A stretch of 64,000 bases of DNA from an uncultured Oscillospiraceae bacterium (GTDB taxonomy: Bacteria; Bacillota; Clostridia; Oscillospirales; Acutalibacteraceae): NCBI GenBank assembly GCA_900540865.1, contig UQHH01000001.1:62001-126000 (forward strand), written 5' to 3'. Of this stretch, positions 23,096-32,216 are shown one piece after another (within the stretch, counting starts at the first letter, position 1; each line of letters opens with the position of its first letter). Under the pieces are notes generated by a model, which saw only the letters and a list, made by a program, of their open reading frames with translations, had not been told where the DNA came from and made no database searches. The position numbers were made by a program, and so were the translations under genes.

Positions 23096-24922
23096 TTATT
23101 CGACCTCCGCTGTGACGCCCGCCAGGTATTTCTGGACGGAAAGCACGTCGACCAGCTCGACCTTGCCGTTTTTATTGACGTCGGCAGCCGTAAAGAATTT
23201 GCCCTTCAGCACCAGCATACTAGCCATATGCTTCTGCATCTCCAGTGCGTCCTGAAGGTTGATTTTCCCATCGCCTGTCGCGTCACCGAGCTTCAAAGGC
23301 TCGTCGGAGGTTTTGAGGATAAGGCTGGAATAACCGTCGAGCGTAACGCTGCTGCCGCTGACGGTCGATTTGCCGCTGTCAGACATAAGAATCTCAGCGC
23401 CGTTTGCCGCCGCCAGTTCAATCGTAATGCTGCTGCCGGAGAAGTTATGGAGCACAAGCACGCTCTCGTCCTCAGACGTACGCGTGTAGCCCATAACCGC
23501 CTTTCTTCCGGTATCGACCGCCTCGAACTTGCCGTAGGTCAGCGCCGTGCTGTTCTGGCGGACGGCGATTAGCTCTTTATAAAAGCTGTACATGGAACCG
23601 GGGTCGTTTATCTGCTCGGAAAGCGGAACGGTATTGCGGTTTGACGAGGCGTTCTGCCAGTCGGTGTCCATGCCGCTTCCGTCTGCCGTCCACTTGAACG
23701 GCTCGCGGATGCGTTCGTCAGGCTTTACGCCCTTCATGCCGATTTCCTCTCCGTAATAAATATACGGGTTGCCGTCGAGCGTTAGGTAGATGCTTGCAAT
23801 CATCTTCGCCTGCTGTTCATTCTTTGCGACTGACATGATGCGGTTTTGGTCGTGGTTTGAACCGAACACGCCGTCGAGGTACTTGCTGTTCGCGGCAGCA
23901 TAATGCTGCTCCTGAACATTCTGCAGGAACTCAGCGAGTGACTGTGAATTGTTTACGTTCGCGCTTTCCCTCTGCACCGCGTCGGTCAGGTTCTCCTGGA
24001 ACGCAAAATCGAACTTGGTATCGAACGGCTGGGCGTATTCCGCAAGCGCCTCGCTTCCCTGCCACGCCTCGCCGACGAGGTAAACATCCGGGTTTACTTC
24101 CTCGCAGGCAATGGCAAACTCGTTCCACCATTCAAGATTCTTGAAGGTTTGGCTTTCGGTCAAATGCTTGTATTCATTGTCTCCGTAGACATGCATCGCC
24201 GCGTCGAGGCGGAAGCCGTCAACGCCAAATTCAAGCCATTTCTTGGCTGCGGCTATGACCTCTTCCCTAACCTTTGGGTTTTCGTAGTTGAGGTCGGGCA
24301 TTCCGCTCGAGAACATGCCGTAATAATAATAGCTGCCGGAGCGCTGCCATACGCGGGAGCCCCACGCGGACGTATCGGACGGGTCGTAGTCCGGGTCGCT
24401 TTGGGATACCCATGTGTAATAATCCCTGTATGGGCTGTTTACGTTCCTGGACGCCGTAAACCACGGGTGCTGGCTGCTGGTGTGGTTGATGACAAAGTCC
24501 ATAATCACCTTGATGCCGCGCTTCTCCGCTTCATCGAGCATTTTTTTAAAGTCGGCTTCCGTACCGTAATCGGAATTAACGGCGTAGTAGTCCGTTACGT
24601 CGTAGCCGTGGTAGGAGTTTGACTCATTGATGGGCATCAGCCAAATGCCCTCTACGCCCAAATCCTTTAAGTAGTCGAGCTTTGCGGTCACGCCGTTAAA
24701 ATCGCCGACGCCGTCGCCGTCAGAATCGGCAAACGAGCGGACAAAAATTTCATAATAGACACCGCGTTTTTGCTCTATGTCCCCTTTATCCCGCAAAGGG
24801 TACGGCGGGGACGGAGGCGTACCGACCGTCGAGAGGCTTCCTGCCGAGACGGCGATTCCACAGAGCATCAAAATGGCAAGCAATAAGCTTGTCAGCTTCT
24901 TCAATGTAATCATTCCTTTCAT
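23096..24922 (-). CDS. secreted GH13 alpha-amylase with C-terminal dockerin
   Basis: An extracellular amylase of 608 residues. A Sec signal peptide (LKKLTSLLLAILMLCGIAVSAGS) leads into a GH13 barrel with DFVINHTS, GFRLDAAMHVYGD, LVGEAW and FGSNHDQNR, plus a C-terminal beta-sandwich. The last 65 residues are a type I dockerin: two Ca-binding repeats GDATGDGKINLQDALEMQKH and AADVNKNGKVELVDVLSVQK. It should dock onto a cohesin scaffold as part of an amylosome or cellulosome. Starts ATG 24922 and 24913 are in frame, but TTG 24904 has the best-spaced AAAGGA, so the true start is uncertain by six codons. Confidence 0.94.
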   Translation of the reverse strand: MKGMITLKKLTSLLLAILMLCGIAVSAGSLSTVGTPPSPPYPLRDKGDIEQKRGVYYEIFVRSFADSDGDGVGDFNGVTAKLDYLKDLGVEGIWLMPINESNSYHGYDVTDYYAVNSDYGTEADFKKMLDEAEKRGIKVIMDFVINHTSSQHPWFTASRNVNSPYRDYYTWVSQSDPDYDPSDTSAWGSRVWQRSGSYYYYGMFSSGMPDLNYENPKVREEVIAAAKKWLEFGVDGFRLDAAMHVYGDNEYKHLTESQTFKNLEWWNEFAIACEEVNPDVYLVGEAWQGSEALAEYAQPFDTKFDFAFQENLTDAVQRESANVNNSQSLAEFLQNVQEQHYAAANSKYLDGVFGSNHDQNRIMSVAKNEQQAKMIASIYLTLDGNPYIYYGEEIGMKGVKPDERIREPFKWTADGSGMDTDWQNASSNRNTVPLSEQINDPGSMYSFYKELIAVRQNSTALTYGKFEAVDTGRKAVMGYTRTSEDESVLVLHNFSGSSITIELAAANGAEILMSDSGKSTVSGSSVTLDGYSSLILKTSDEPLKLGDATGDGKINLQDALEMQKHMASMLVLKGKFFTAADVNKNGKVELVDVLSVQKYLAGVTAEVE

Positions 24923-25022
24923 TCTTCCGTAAATAAATTACGCTTCCACGGGCGCGCTGTATATATAATCTACCGCACGTATTCTCCAGTAAACGACCGG
25001 CCCTTGCACACCCTTACCTTTA

Positions 25023-25051
25023 ATAATAATGAATACCATGAAAAATTGCAA
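25023..25051 (-). promoter_or_regulatory. candidate promoter of the dockerin amylase gene
   Basis: TTGCAA (25051-25046), 17-bp spacer, TATTAT (25028-25023) on the minus strand, about 100 bp before the start codon. The surrounding 230 bp are AT-rich and hold nothing else I can name; no catabolite-repression site was evident. Confidence 0.5.
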
Positions 25052-25170
25052 GCGGATGAAATAGCACAATTCCAACATAAAATAGAAAAAATATCACATC
25101 TCATGCCATAATATCCATAAAAACCTTCCAAGTTTTGTGCACAATATATACTGTTTCCTACAACAAAGAA

Positions 25171-25196
25171 TTCCCGCACGGGCGTCCGTGCGGGAA
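25171..25196 (-). terminator. terminator of the sipL-spoIVA operon
   Basis: TTCCCGCACGG-GCGT-CCGTGCGGGAA, an 11-bp perfect stem, followed on the minus strand by TTCTTTG, a modest U tract. Confidence 0.75.
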
Positions 25197-25211
25197 CAGT
25201 GTTGAATAGGA

Positions 25212-26690
25212 TTAAAGGATAATACAAATCAGGCCGTTGCAGCCCTCATTGATAATGCGCTCAATGGTCTCCTTGAGCTTGTTGCGCGCGTCCGGCGGCA
25301 TACGGGTGAGCTTGTTGTGCAGCCCCTCGTTAACCAGCTCGTTTAAGGACTTTCCGAAGATATTTGATTCCCAAATCTTCGACGGGCTCTCCTCGAACTC
25401 CTTGAGCAGGTACATGACAAGCTCCTCAGACTGCTGCTCCGAGCCGACGATAGGCGTGACCTCTGTTGTAATATTCGTCTTGAGCATATGAATGGACGGC
25501 GCGGAGGCGCGCAGGCGAATACCATACTTGCCGCCCTGCTTGACGATTTCCGGCTCCTCGAGTGTAAGCTCCTCCATCGTTGGCATGACGATGCCGTAGC
25601 CCGTTTCGTTGACGTCGTTGTACGCGTCGCGAATGCGCTCGTATTCCTGCTTTAAGGTCGCAAGCTCCAGCATACAGTCGAGCATACCGCCCTCGTCACG
25701 GATGTCGAAGCCTGTTTTCTCCCCAAGCACCTTATAGAACAGCGTCTGGTTGAGGGAAACGGAAATTTTCGCGTGGCCCTGCCCCAAATCAATGGCGCTT
25801 ACCTGCGCGCTCGTGACATACTCGCAAGCGCCGATGTCGCGCGTGATGTCCTGCACCTGCCGGATTTTCTCAGCGTTCTGCGCCGAGTTGACAATCGCGG
25901 TGAAAATACTGCTTCTCAGCCAGTGCTCCTTTTCAAGCGAGGAAACCCACTTGGGCATATCGACCTTGATTTCCTTGATTGGGAACTCAAACAAAATCTG
26001 TGCCAAAATGCGCTTGATTTCGTTTTCATCCAAATCCATGCAGCTCACCGGTACGACGGGTACGCCGTATTTGCGCGAAAGCTCGGAAGCCAGGACGTGC
26101 GTTTCCTGCGCGTTCGGCTGGACGCTGTTTAGAAGGATGACAAAGGGCTTGTTGATTTCCTTGAGCTCCTTGATGACGCGCTCCTCGCCCTCTTCATACT
26201 CCTCGCGCGGGATGTCGCTGATGGTACCGTCGGTCGTAATGACCAGGCCGATGGTCGAATGGTCGGTTATAACCTTTTTGGTACCGATTTCCGCAGCCAT
26301 ATTGAACGGGATTTCATCCTCGAACCACGGCGTCTTGACCATACGCGGCTGTTCGTCCTCAATATAGCCGATGGCGCTCGGCACGATATAGCCCACGCAG
26401 TCAATCATCCTGACCTTGAACGTCGCGTTGCCGCCGATGTTTACCTCAACCGCGTCCTCCGGGATGAATTTCGGCTCCGTCGTCATGATGGTCCGGCCCG
26501 CGGCGGACTGCGGCAGCTCGTCGACGGCGCGGTCGCGCCTGCTGTCGTTTGCGATATTCGGAATGACGAGCGTATCCATAAACCGCTTGATAAACGTAGA
26601 TTTACCGGTCCGGACGGGGCCTACCACTCCTATATAGATGTCGCCGTTTGTTCTGCGGGCAATGTCCTGATAAATATTTCGCTCTTCCAC
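25212..26690 (-). CDS. spoIVA: stage IV sporulation protein A (coat morphogenetic ATPase)
   Basis: SpoIVA hydrolyses ATP to polymerise on the forespore surface as the basement layer of the spore coat. The 492 residues are full length: Walker A GVVGPVRTGKSTFIKRF near residue 25, Walker B-like VRMIDCVGY, a TDHSTIGLVITTDGTISDIPR segment, and the conserved C-terminal ending NEGCNGLICIIL. The start is GTG 26690 with a perfect AAGGAGG upstream. It lies 16 bp behind the sipL-like gene, so the two coat-base partners are probably co-expressed in the mother cell. Confidence 0.98.
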   Translation of the reverse strand: MEERNIYQDIARRTNGDIYIGVVGPVRTGKSTFIKRFMDTLVIPNIANDSRRDRAVDELPQSAAGRTIMTTEPKFIPEDAVEVNIGGNATFKVRMIDCVGYIVPSAIGYIEDEQPRMVKTPWFEDEIPFNMAAEIGTKKVITDHSTIGLVITTDGTISDIPREEYEEGEERVIKELKEINKPFVILLNSVQPNAQETHVLASELSRKYGVPVVPVSCMDLDENEIKRILAQILFEFPIKEIKVDMPKWVSSLEKEHWLRSSIFTAIVNSAQNAEKIRQVQDITRDIGACEYVTSAQVSAIDLGQGHAKISVSLNQTLFYKVLGEKTGFDIRDEGGMLDCMLELATLKQEYERIRDAYNDVNETGYGIVMPTMEELTLEEPEIVKQGGKYGIRLRASAPSIHMLKTNITTEVTPIVGSEQQSEELVMYLLKEFEESPSKIWESNIFGKSLNELVNEGLHNKLTRMPPDARNKLKETIERIINEGCNGLICIIL

Positions 26691-26706
26691 AGTGACTTCC
26701 TCCTTT

Positions 26707-28248
26707 TTATATGTTGGGTATGAGCAGCATTCTGTCCTGCGCTACGGTATCTTCCGCTAAATCGTTCTCCGCCTTGACCGCGTCGCAGCAGATACAGTAA
26801 TCCCTTGCAATATCCCAGATTTTTTCCCCATCCCCGGCGTAATAGAGCGTAAGCGCCACACTGTCGTCCTTCTGGCGCAGGTGCTCCTCATTTGCCGACG
26901 CCGCCGTAACGGCGCGTGTGGATTTATGTTCAAATACCGGGACGGACAATTGGATTTCCGTACGCAGGTCGAGCTGGTTGCCGTCGCCCAGACGGTAGCT
27001 GATGGAAACAACCTGCGCGCGCGGGGCCGCGATGAGATTCTTGATTTCTCCGTCGAGATTAAGCGGATAAGTAAAGTCTACCGCGCGTTCCGTATAGAAA
27101 GGAGCGTCTTCGCTGTCGAGCGCCAATATGCATACGTTGAATTTGCCGGTAAGCACCATCCTGCCGTTTTCCTCAAGCGCCTTTACGGTGCATTGCTCAT
27201 TCCACAAATCGAGCATTTTGGTAATACCGGAGGAGCTTGACTCCACCGTGCTTTTATTGACATACGTGTCGTTGATAATGGTCATAAGCTTAGGCAGCTG
27301 TACCTGCCCAAAGGTAAGGTCGAGGTCATAAACCGTGGAATACGCGTCTGTAACGAGCTGCGCCTCGTCCTCACCGTAGGAGGTGACCGTCGCGCAGAGC
27401 TTTGCCTCAAGCGACATGATTGTATCGTTTTCGGAAAGGTCGTTGCGCACGCGCACGTCGTAGGTCATAATCTCGAGCACCGTATCGCAGGAAGCGTTTT
27501 CGTCGACGCCGTCAGCGTCGATAATCTGGTTGATGGGAATGGTATAATCGAGCACCTCCACCGCGCCGGTATCGAGGTCGGCAAGGTAAAGCACCTTGAG
27601 GTTCAAATCGCCCTTAATCATCATTTTATTCGTGATTGCCTTGCATTCCGTCAGGTATGCCTTTGCGTCCGTACGCAGGATGGATTCGACCGGCGGCTTG
27701 CCGCTGCCCAGCTCGATGTCCTCAGAAACGGTAAAGAGCTGCTGCCCGCTGCCTGTAACGGTCGTCACCGGGAAGGACGCTTTCATCATCTGCACGTCGT
27801 CCCCGTCGACAGAACAGACGTTTTCCCTGTCCGCCTTGCTTACGACCTTCGCGCAGACGGTAAAGGCCCCGTGAATGTCGAGCCTTCTGGGGCTTAAAGC
27901 CCGGCAATTTAAATATTCCGGCTTGGCGTTTGCAAGGACGACCGCGTTCTGCGGTGTGGTTTTGAGGTTGAACGAGCTGGTAAACGGCATGACGTGCTCA
28001 CTGCAGCGCACGGATTTTTTTACCGCGTCCACGTAAAGAATACGCACGACCGCCGCGCCGTCCACGTCGAGCCTGTCGCCGGACACGTTCTTCGTAAAGA
28101 TTTTTGGATATGCCTGGCACTTTAAAATGCGCTGGATATCCGGGCAGTAGTCCGGCAGGCTGAAATCGAGGTCGATCGGCTGTTCCAAACATCCTTCAAA
28201 TACCGTTTCGCTTACAGACAAAGACTTTTTTGACAACGAATAATCCAT
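26707..28248 (-). CDS. sipL: SipL-like spore coat protein (DUF3794/SPOCS domains plus LysM)
   Basis: A 513-residue protein with SPOCS (DUF3794) domains and a C-terminal LysM (LTLYYAGDGEKIWDIARDYC to MLLIPNI). In Clostridioides difficile, SipL has this architecture and binds SpoIVA to localise the coat, through its LysM. The N-terminus has the repeated motif FEGCLEQPIDLDFSLPDYCPDI, seen where SPOCS proteins begin. The start is ATG 28248 with AAGGAGAG; a longer in-frame ATG at 28341 lacks a ribosome site. Its position immediately before spoIVA supports the assignment. Confidence 0.9.
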   Translation of the reverse strand: MDYSLSKKSLSVSETVFEGCLEQPIDLDFSLPDYCPDIQRILKCQAYPKIFTKNVSGDRLDVDGAAVVRILYVDAVKKSVRCSEHVMPFTSSFNLKTTPQNAVVLANAKPEYLNCRALSPRRLDIHGAFTVCAKVVSKADRENVCSVDGDDVQMMKASFPVTTVTGSGQQLFTVSEDIELGSGKPPVESILRTDAKAYLTECKAITNKMMIKGDLNLKVLYLADLDTGAVEVLDYTIPINQIIDADGVDENASCDTVLEIMTYDVRVRNDLSENDTIMSLEAKLCATVTSYGEDEAQLVTDAYSTVYDLDLTFGQVQLPKLMTIINDTYVNKSTVESSSSGITKMLDLWNEQCTVKALEENGRMVLTGKFNVCILALDSEDAPFYTERAVDFTYPLNLDGEIKNLIAAPRAQVVSISYRLGDGNQLDLRTEIQLSVPVFEHKSTRAVTAASANEEHLRQKDDSVALTLYYAGDGEKIWDIARDYCICCDAVKAENDLAEDTVAQDRMLLIPNI

Positions 28249-28309
28249 ATTTGTATCTCTCCTTTTTAATACCTGTCCGCCCACGGCGACGGTATTTGTT
28301 TCTAAGCTA

Positions 28310-28338
28310 TATCTATTCGCCGCCGTATTCCAATATGA
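28310..28338 (-). promoter_or_regulatory. possible sigma-E promoter of sipL-spoIVA
   Basis: On the minus strand TCATATT (28338-28332), 14 bp, AATAGATA (28317-28310). The first element and the spacing match the mother-cell sigma-E pattern (ATATT-N14-CATAnnnT), but the -10 is imperfect. Mother-cell expression is expected for these genes. Confidence 0.35.
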
Positions 28339-28377
28339 CAAAAATTCCCTACCCGCTCAACGCTATAAATTGAAAAG

Positions 28378-28412
28378 AAAAAAGGGACGCCCGGACAAGC
28401 GCCGGACATCCC
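28378..28412 (-). terminator. terminator of the small dockerin gene
   Basis: GGGACGCCCGG (28384-28394) pairs with CCGGACATCCC (28402-28412), with two wobble pairs, followed by TTTTTT on the minus strand. Confidence 0.85.
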
Positions 28413-28463
28413 TCGATTTTATTCTTTTTCTCATTTTTGACCGCCCCGAAAACGCTATAGCTC

Positions 28464-29036
28464 TTATGGGATAAGCTTCGCTATCTTTTTCTGTAAAAGC
28501 AGAACGTCTTCTATGTTGATATTACCGTCTTTGTTCACGTCGCATAAAATTTCCGTTGATGTTGACGTCATCGTCTCCATTTTCGCAATAATCTTCTGTA
28601 TGATGACCGCGTCCGCTACCTCGAGCTTACGATTTTCATTTATATCGCCGAGTGGGACTACAAAATAATAAATCTGCTGCTCCGACGCTTCAAATCCATC
28701 CACCATTTTTGCGACCTCATCCATATCGATGAGCCCCCGGTCGCAGGCGTCTTTGATATAAATTTGCTCGTCGCCCTTGACCGCGTAGATTCTGGTTGGG
28801 TCATCCGTGACCCAACCAGGAATATTAGGACCATAAAATAAATAGTCTCCGATTACTTCATAAAGCAATACCAATTTTGCACTTGCTTCAATGATACAAA
28901 TATCATACCCATTGCTTTCACCAAATTTATAATAATGAATAAACGGATCATAATATTCCCCATCTGCCGAAACGGCTATGACAGACATACTACATAGCAT
29001 CAGCAGGACTAAAATCAGGCTTATTACCTTTTTCAT
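28464..29036 (-). CDS. secreted small protein with dockerin
   Basis: A 190-residue exported protein. The signal peptide (MKKVISLILVLLMLCSMSVIAVSA) precedes a roughly 100-residue domain I do not recognise, which has aromatic YYDPFIHYYKFGESNGYDI and DEQIYIKDACDRGLID segments. The C-terminus is a type I dockerin with two Ca-binding repeats (GDINENRKLEVADAVIIQK and CDVNKDGNINIEDVLLLQKK). The base composition is clearly more AT-rich than its neighbours. It starts at ATG 29036 with AAAGGAG, 13 bp behind the subtilase stop, so it shares that transcript. It may be a scaffold-borne accessory or inhibitor of the protease. Confidence 0.85.
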   Translation of the reverse strand: MKKVISLILVLLMLCSMSVIAVSADGEYYDPFIHYYKFGESNGYDICIIEASAKLVLLYEVIGDYLFYGPNIPGWVTDDPTRIYAVKGDEQIYIKDACDRGLIDMDEVAKMVDGFEASEQQIYYFVVPLGDINENRKLEVADAVIIQKIIAKMETMTSTSTEILCDVNKDGNINIEDVLLLQKKIAKLIP

Positions 29037-29049
29037 AATAATCTCTCCT

Positions 29050-31110
29050 TTATATCTGGTACCAGCACAGCGCAAAATCCGTGCCGGTACTGAGCAGGCT
29101 TGTTTTTCTTACCCGGATGGTGTAGGTGCCGAGCACCGTTGGCTCAAACGCGATATATTCCTTCGTATCGTAACGGTACCAGGAATTATAAATAAGCTCT
29201 CCCTGCGGGTCGAGCACCTCTAGAATAAACGCGTCCTTGTCCGCATCATTTACCGTGCCTGTCTGGTGCGCGCCAGTTATTGTATTCTTTTTGAGCCAGC
29301 TCAAACAAATTTGCATTCTGGAGTAGTACTCGACCTCCATTTCCGTAGTAAACGGATTGTTCGTCCCGCCGAAATTCGGGAAGTAGCTATAGCAGCTGTC
29401 GTAAAGCAGGGCCGCTGAGTTGGTGACGTTTAGCATCCCCGCTCCGTTCATGCGGCAGAGCGCCGGTCGCCAGCTGCCCGTGACGCTGTCGATATTGTTG
29501 TTGGGGTCGGTATCGCTGTCGTATTCTTCCATCTCCTGCGTTTTCATCGCGCCCGCGAGCAGGGCAGCCTTAATGAGCGCCGGCTTTGTTTTAAAATAGG
29601 AATACATGCAGCAAAGCTGCGCGGCGGCGCCGGAAACAATGGGCGCGGCATAGCTTGTTCCTCCATGACTGGTTTCCGTTTGGCGGTCGACCGGAGTTCC
29701 TGCCGTCGCGCCAGGGGACATAATGTCGGGTTTATATGCAAGCGTTGGGTCGTCAGAATACGCCGATTGCTCTATTGGATTCTTTACATTATTTTCTCTT
29801 TTGTCGTCATAAATACTTACTGTATGTTTATCATTGATATTTCCCACTGTGATTGCATTGTAAGCCATTGTTCCCCGCAAAGGGTACCTAAAATTTCCGG
29901 ATGACATACATATCGTCACATTATGGCTATAAGCCAAATGATCGATCCATTTTGAGGAATCCCCATATGTTCCGCCTGCCTCAGTGGACCATAAATTCGA
30001 ACAGCTGGAGTTTATTACATTGACGCCTGCATCCACCAAAAGCTCCATTGATTGTTTCCAAACAATTGAACCATTATGAGGATTAACCGGTCCTGCATAG
30101 TAAAGCTCTGAATTTGGGACAATTGAAGTGAATTCTGCTGTTTTTCCCGCCATAATGGATGCTACTACAGTAGCGTGATCCGTATTACCTTTTTCACTAC
30201 TTCCCGCATATAAAATTTTAAACTTATCGTTATCCGAATTATTGGTATCCTTCATGTGTTGAAAAACAACATTATCAATATTAGGCGTCCCAAGCTCAAT
30301 CTGCCCGATTTTAATGCCTGTACCATCCGCGTGGTTATAGACGCGCATGTTGGAAACGCCCGTCGAGGTCTGGTAGCTTAAAGAAATATTACTTGCCGCC
30401 ACCGTTTGCGGGGAGGCTTCCAGCGTGAGCGGTTCCTCCTCCGGCAGGTCTTCCGGGTCAACCTTATTGTTATAATAGTAAATTTCCTCTACGTCCGCCG
30501 AACGCGCAATTTCTTGAATCTGGCTCTTAGTCAGCGTCATCATAATATTCGGCGCGTATTTACAGGAGTAGATAACCTCAGGCTGCTTCTGCGGGACGGT
30601 GCGGAACCACTCCTGCTTTTCCTTTGGGAACAGGCTCTCAAAAACCTGCGCGTTTTGCTGTGCATATTCCTGCGACGTAACATCACGCTTGGTTTCAATA
30701 AACTCCTGCGCGGCCTCCTGAGAGATTGCCGCAATATCAAGGCCGGCCACAGGCTGAAAGCTTTCGGCGGAAAGCTGCGCGTTCCCGCTGCTTTGCCGTT
30801 TCATCGTCTGAAGGTCGTCCTCCGGCAGCAGAAGCGCCTGCTCGCTGATTTCGCCGTTTTCAACCTTTTGCTCCAGCCTTTGCGTGACCTCCTCCTCTAC
30901 CTCTTCATAGTCGATGTCGCGCAGCCAGACGGACACATCGATTGTGTCTCCGCTGCTCATGGAATCGAGCTTTTCCTGTAAAATCGAGTCGATTTTATCC
31001 GCGGGGGCCGTGGTTTGTGCATCGGCCGCCGAAGCCGGACTCAACAGCGTCAAAGAAAGCAAAACGGCGGCAAGCGCGGCCGCGCTGTATTTTTTAAAGC
31101 TACCTGTCAT
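29050..31110 (-). CDS. secreted S8 (subtilisin-like) serine peptidase
   Basis: An exported protease of 686 residues: signal peptide ending SPASA, a charged helical propeptide-like region (to about residue 230), the S8 domain (about 260-560) and a C-terminal beta domain. His is in GNTDHATVVAS, the oxyanion Asn in MSSGNF, and the Ser in GGTSYAAP. The canonical DTG aspartate is replaced by Glu (KIGQIELGT). I chose ATG 31110 because AGAGG is spaced 6 nt from it; the ATG at 31116 abuts the site. The bases coding for the catalytic core (29760-30300) run at 33-43% GC in sampled lines, against more than 50% on both sides. Confidence 0.9.
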   Translation of the reverse strand: MTGSFKKYSAAALAAVLLSLTLLSPASAADAQTTAPADKIDSILQEKLDSMSSGDTIDVSVWLRDIDYEEVEEEVTQRLEQKVENGEISEQALLLPEDDLQTMKRQSSGNAQLSAESFQPVAGLDIAAISQEAAQEFIETKRDVTSQEYAQQNAQVFESLFPKEKQEWFRTVPQKQPEVIYSCKYAPNIMMTLTKSQIQEIARSADVEEIYYYNNKVDPEDLPEEEPLTLEASPQTVAASNISLSYQTSTGVSNMRVYNHADGTGIKIGQIELGTPNIDNVVFQHMKDTNNSDNDKFKILYAGSSEKGNTDHATVVASIMAGKTAEFTSIVPNSELYYAGPVNPHNGSIVWKQSMELLVDAGVNVINSSCSNLWSTEAGGTYGDSSKWIDHLAYSHNVTICMSSGNFRYPLRGTMAYNAITVGNINDKHTVSIYDDKRENNVKNPIEQSAYSDDPTLAYKPDIMSPGATAGTPVDRQTETSHGGTSYAAPIVSGAAAQLCCMYSYFKTKPALIKAALLAGAMKTQEMEEYDSDTDPNNNIDSVTGSWRPALCRMNGAGMLNVTNSAALLYDSCYSYFPNFGGTNNPFTTEMEVEYYSRMQICLSWLKKNTITGAHQTGTVNDADKDAFILEVLDPQGELIYNSWYRYDTKEYIAFEPTVLGTYTIRVRKTSLLSTGTDFALCWYQI

Positions 31111-31308
31111 ATCCATCCTCTTTTCTATTCAATTCTTTTATGTTTTTTCCGCAATGTAAGAACAATCCATCGGAAACACTCTCCTTGTTAAAAATTCCCA
31201 TAATTATTATAGCATCCGTCATACAATCCGTCAACTTAATCAAAGCAACTCCCAATATAACTTAATCATACAATTAGTCCTATTTCTATTATATTTTCCG
31301 CATACAAA

Positions 31309-31333
31309 AAAGCGCCGCTTAAAACGGCGCTTT
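31309..31333 (-). terminator. terminator of the C39-like peptidase gene
   Basis: AAAGCGCCG-CTTAAAA-CGGCGCTTT with TTTTTT on the minus strand. It lies 53 bp after the stop at 31386. Confidence 0.88.
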
Positions 31334-31385
31334 GGAATAAGCAATTTTATATTAAGGATTGCATTGTATTGGTTGGGGCAATCTC

Positions 31386-32216
31386 TTACGCAGGCTCCTT
31401 CAAGACAACCGCATAACGTCCAACCTCGTCATATCTATCGAAAAAGAGCCGCCTGTCGTATTCTATCCGGCCTTTCATCGGGTCGTGAACCGTTACGGCT
31501 GTTTCGCTATAAGCTGTCAGCAGCATACAATGCTCGTTTCCCGGCCATTTGTAGTACTGCTCCGTATATTCGTCTCCATCTTTCAAGTACCAGCCGCCTA
31601 CATCGACAAGTGGGAGCATGCTCATGGTGCTCCAAATACACACAGGAACGCCTTTATCGATATAATTTAAAATTTCCTTCTCAGAGGAACCGGCAATATC
31701 TACCGCCACATGGCGGCCGTTTTCCTTACCGATAAGCTTCTGCATGGTATCGGCTATTACCTTTGAAAAAGCACCGATACCGCTGGATGAAAATGGATTT
31801 CCAATATACGCCTGGTTCGGGTGCTGCGCATAGGTGCGCCCGTTATTGACTTCAAAGCCGCTTTGAGGCATTGCCCGCGCAAATTCCACCTTACCGGCGT
31901 TATAGCCGTAAGCCTGTAAAAGCATAACGGCAGCCGTAGCCTCACAGCCGCTTGGAAGTTCCGGTTCCTGTAAAAGAACTGGAATTTCGCGGTCCGGTAC
32001 AGCGTCTCTGTAAGCAACCGGAATCTGCTGAGAATGCGGCGCAGTTTTTCCGGCTTCAGCCGGAGGCGGTTCTATCCGGCACAAAAGCAATATTCCCGTA
32101 ATGCCTGCGGTGGTGATAACTGCGGCAAGCAAGATATTTATAAAGAGGCGTTTTCTTTTTTGAGCCTTTCGTTTTTTCCTTCGTTGTTCCAATCGATTTT
32201 CATATTGCTCTTCCAC
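31386..32216 (-). CDS. C39-like cysteine peptidase, membrane anchored
   Basis: A 276-residue protein: a very basic N-terminus, one membrane helix (about 25-47), then an extracytoplasmic Peptidase_C39_2 domain. The catalytic residues are Cys91 in LPSGCEATA, His229 in GNEHCMLLT and Asp245 in VHDPMKG. The family includes papain-like peptidases and bacteriocin-leader-type folds acting at the surface; the substrate is unknown. The start is GTG 32216, 10 nt after GGGGAG. It is a single gene ended by the hairpin at 31309. Confidence 0.85.
   Translation of the reverse strand: MEEQYENRLEQRRKKRKAQKRKRLFINILLAAVITTAGITGILLLCRIEPPPAEAGKTAPHSQQIPVAYRDAVPDREIPVLLQEPELPSGCEATAAVMLLQAYGYNAGKVEFARAMPQSGFEVNNGRTYAQHPNQAYIGNPFSSSGIGAFSKVIADTMQKLIGKENGRHVAVDIAGSSEKEILNYIDKGVPVCIWSTMSMLPLVDVGGWYLKDGDEYTEQYYKWPGNEHCMLLTAYSETAVTVHDPMKGRIEYDRRLFFDRYDEVGRYAVVLKEPA

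Noticed and set aside
24970..25227. Minus-strand reading frame of 85 codons after spoIVA
   Set aside because: It overlaps the spoIVA end in another frame, runs through the terminator hairpin and has no ribosome site.
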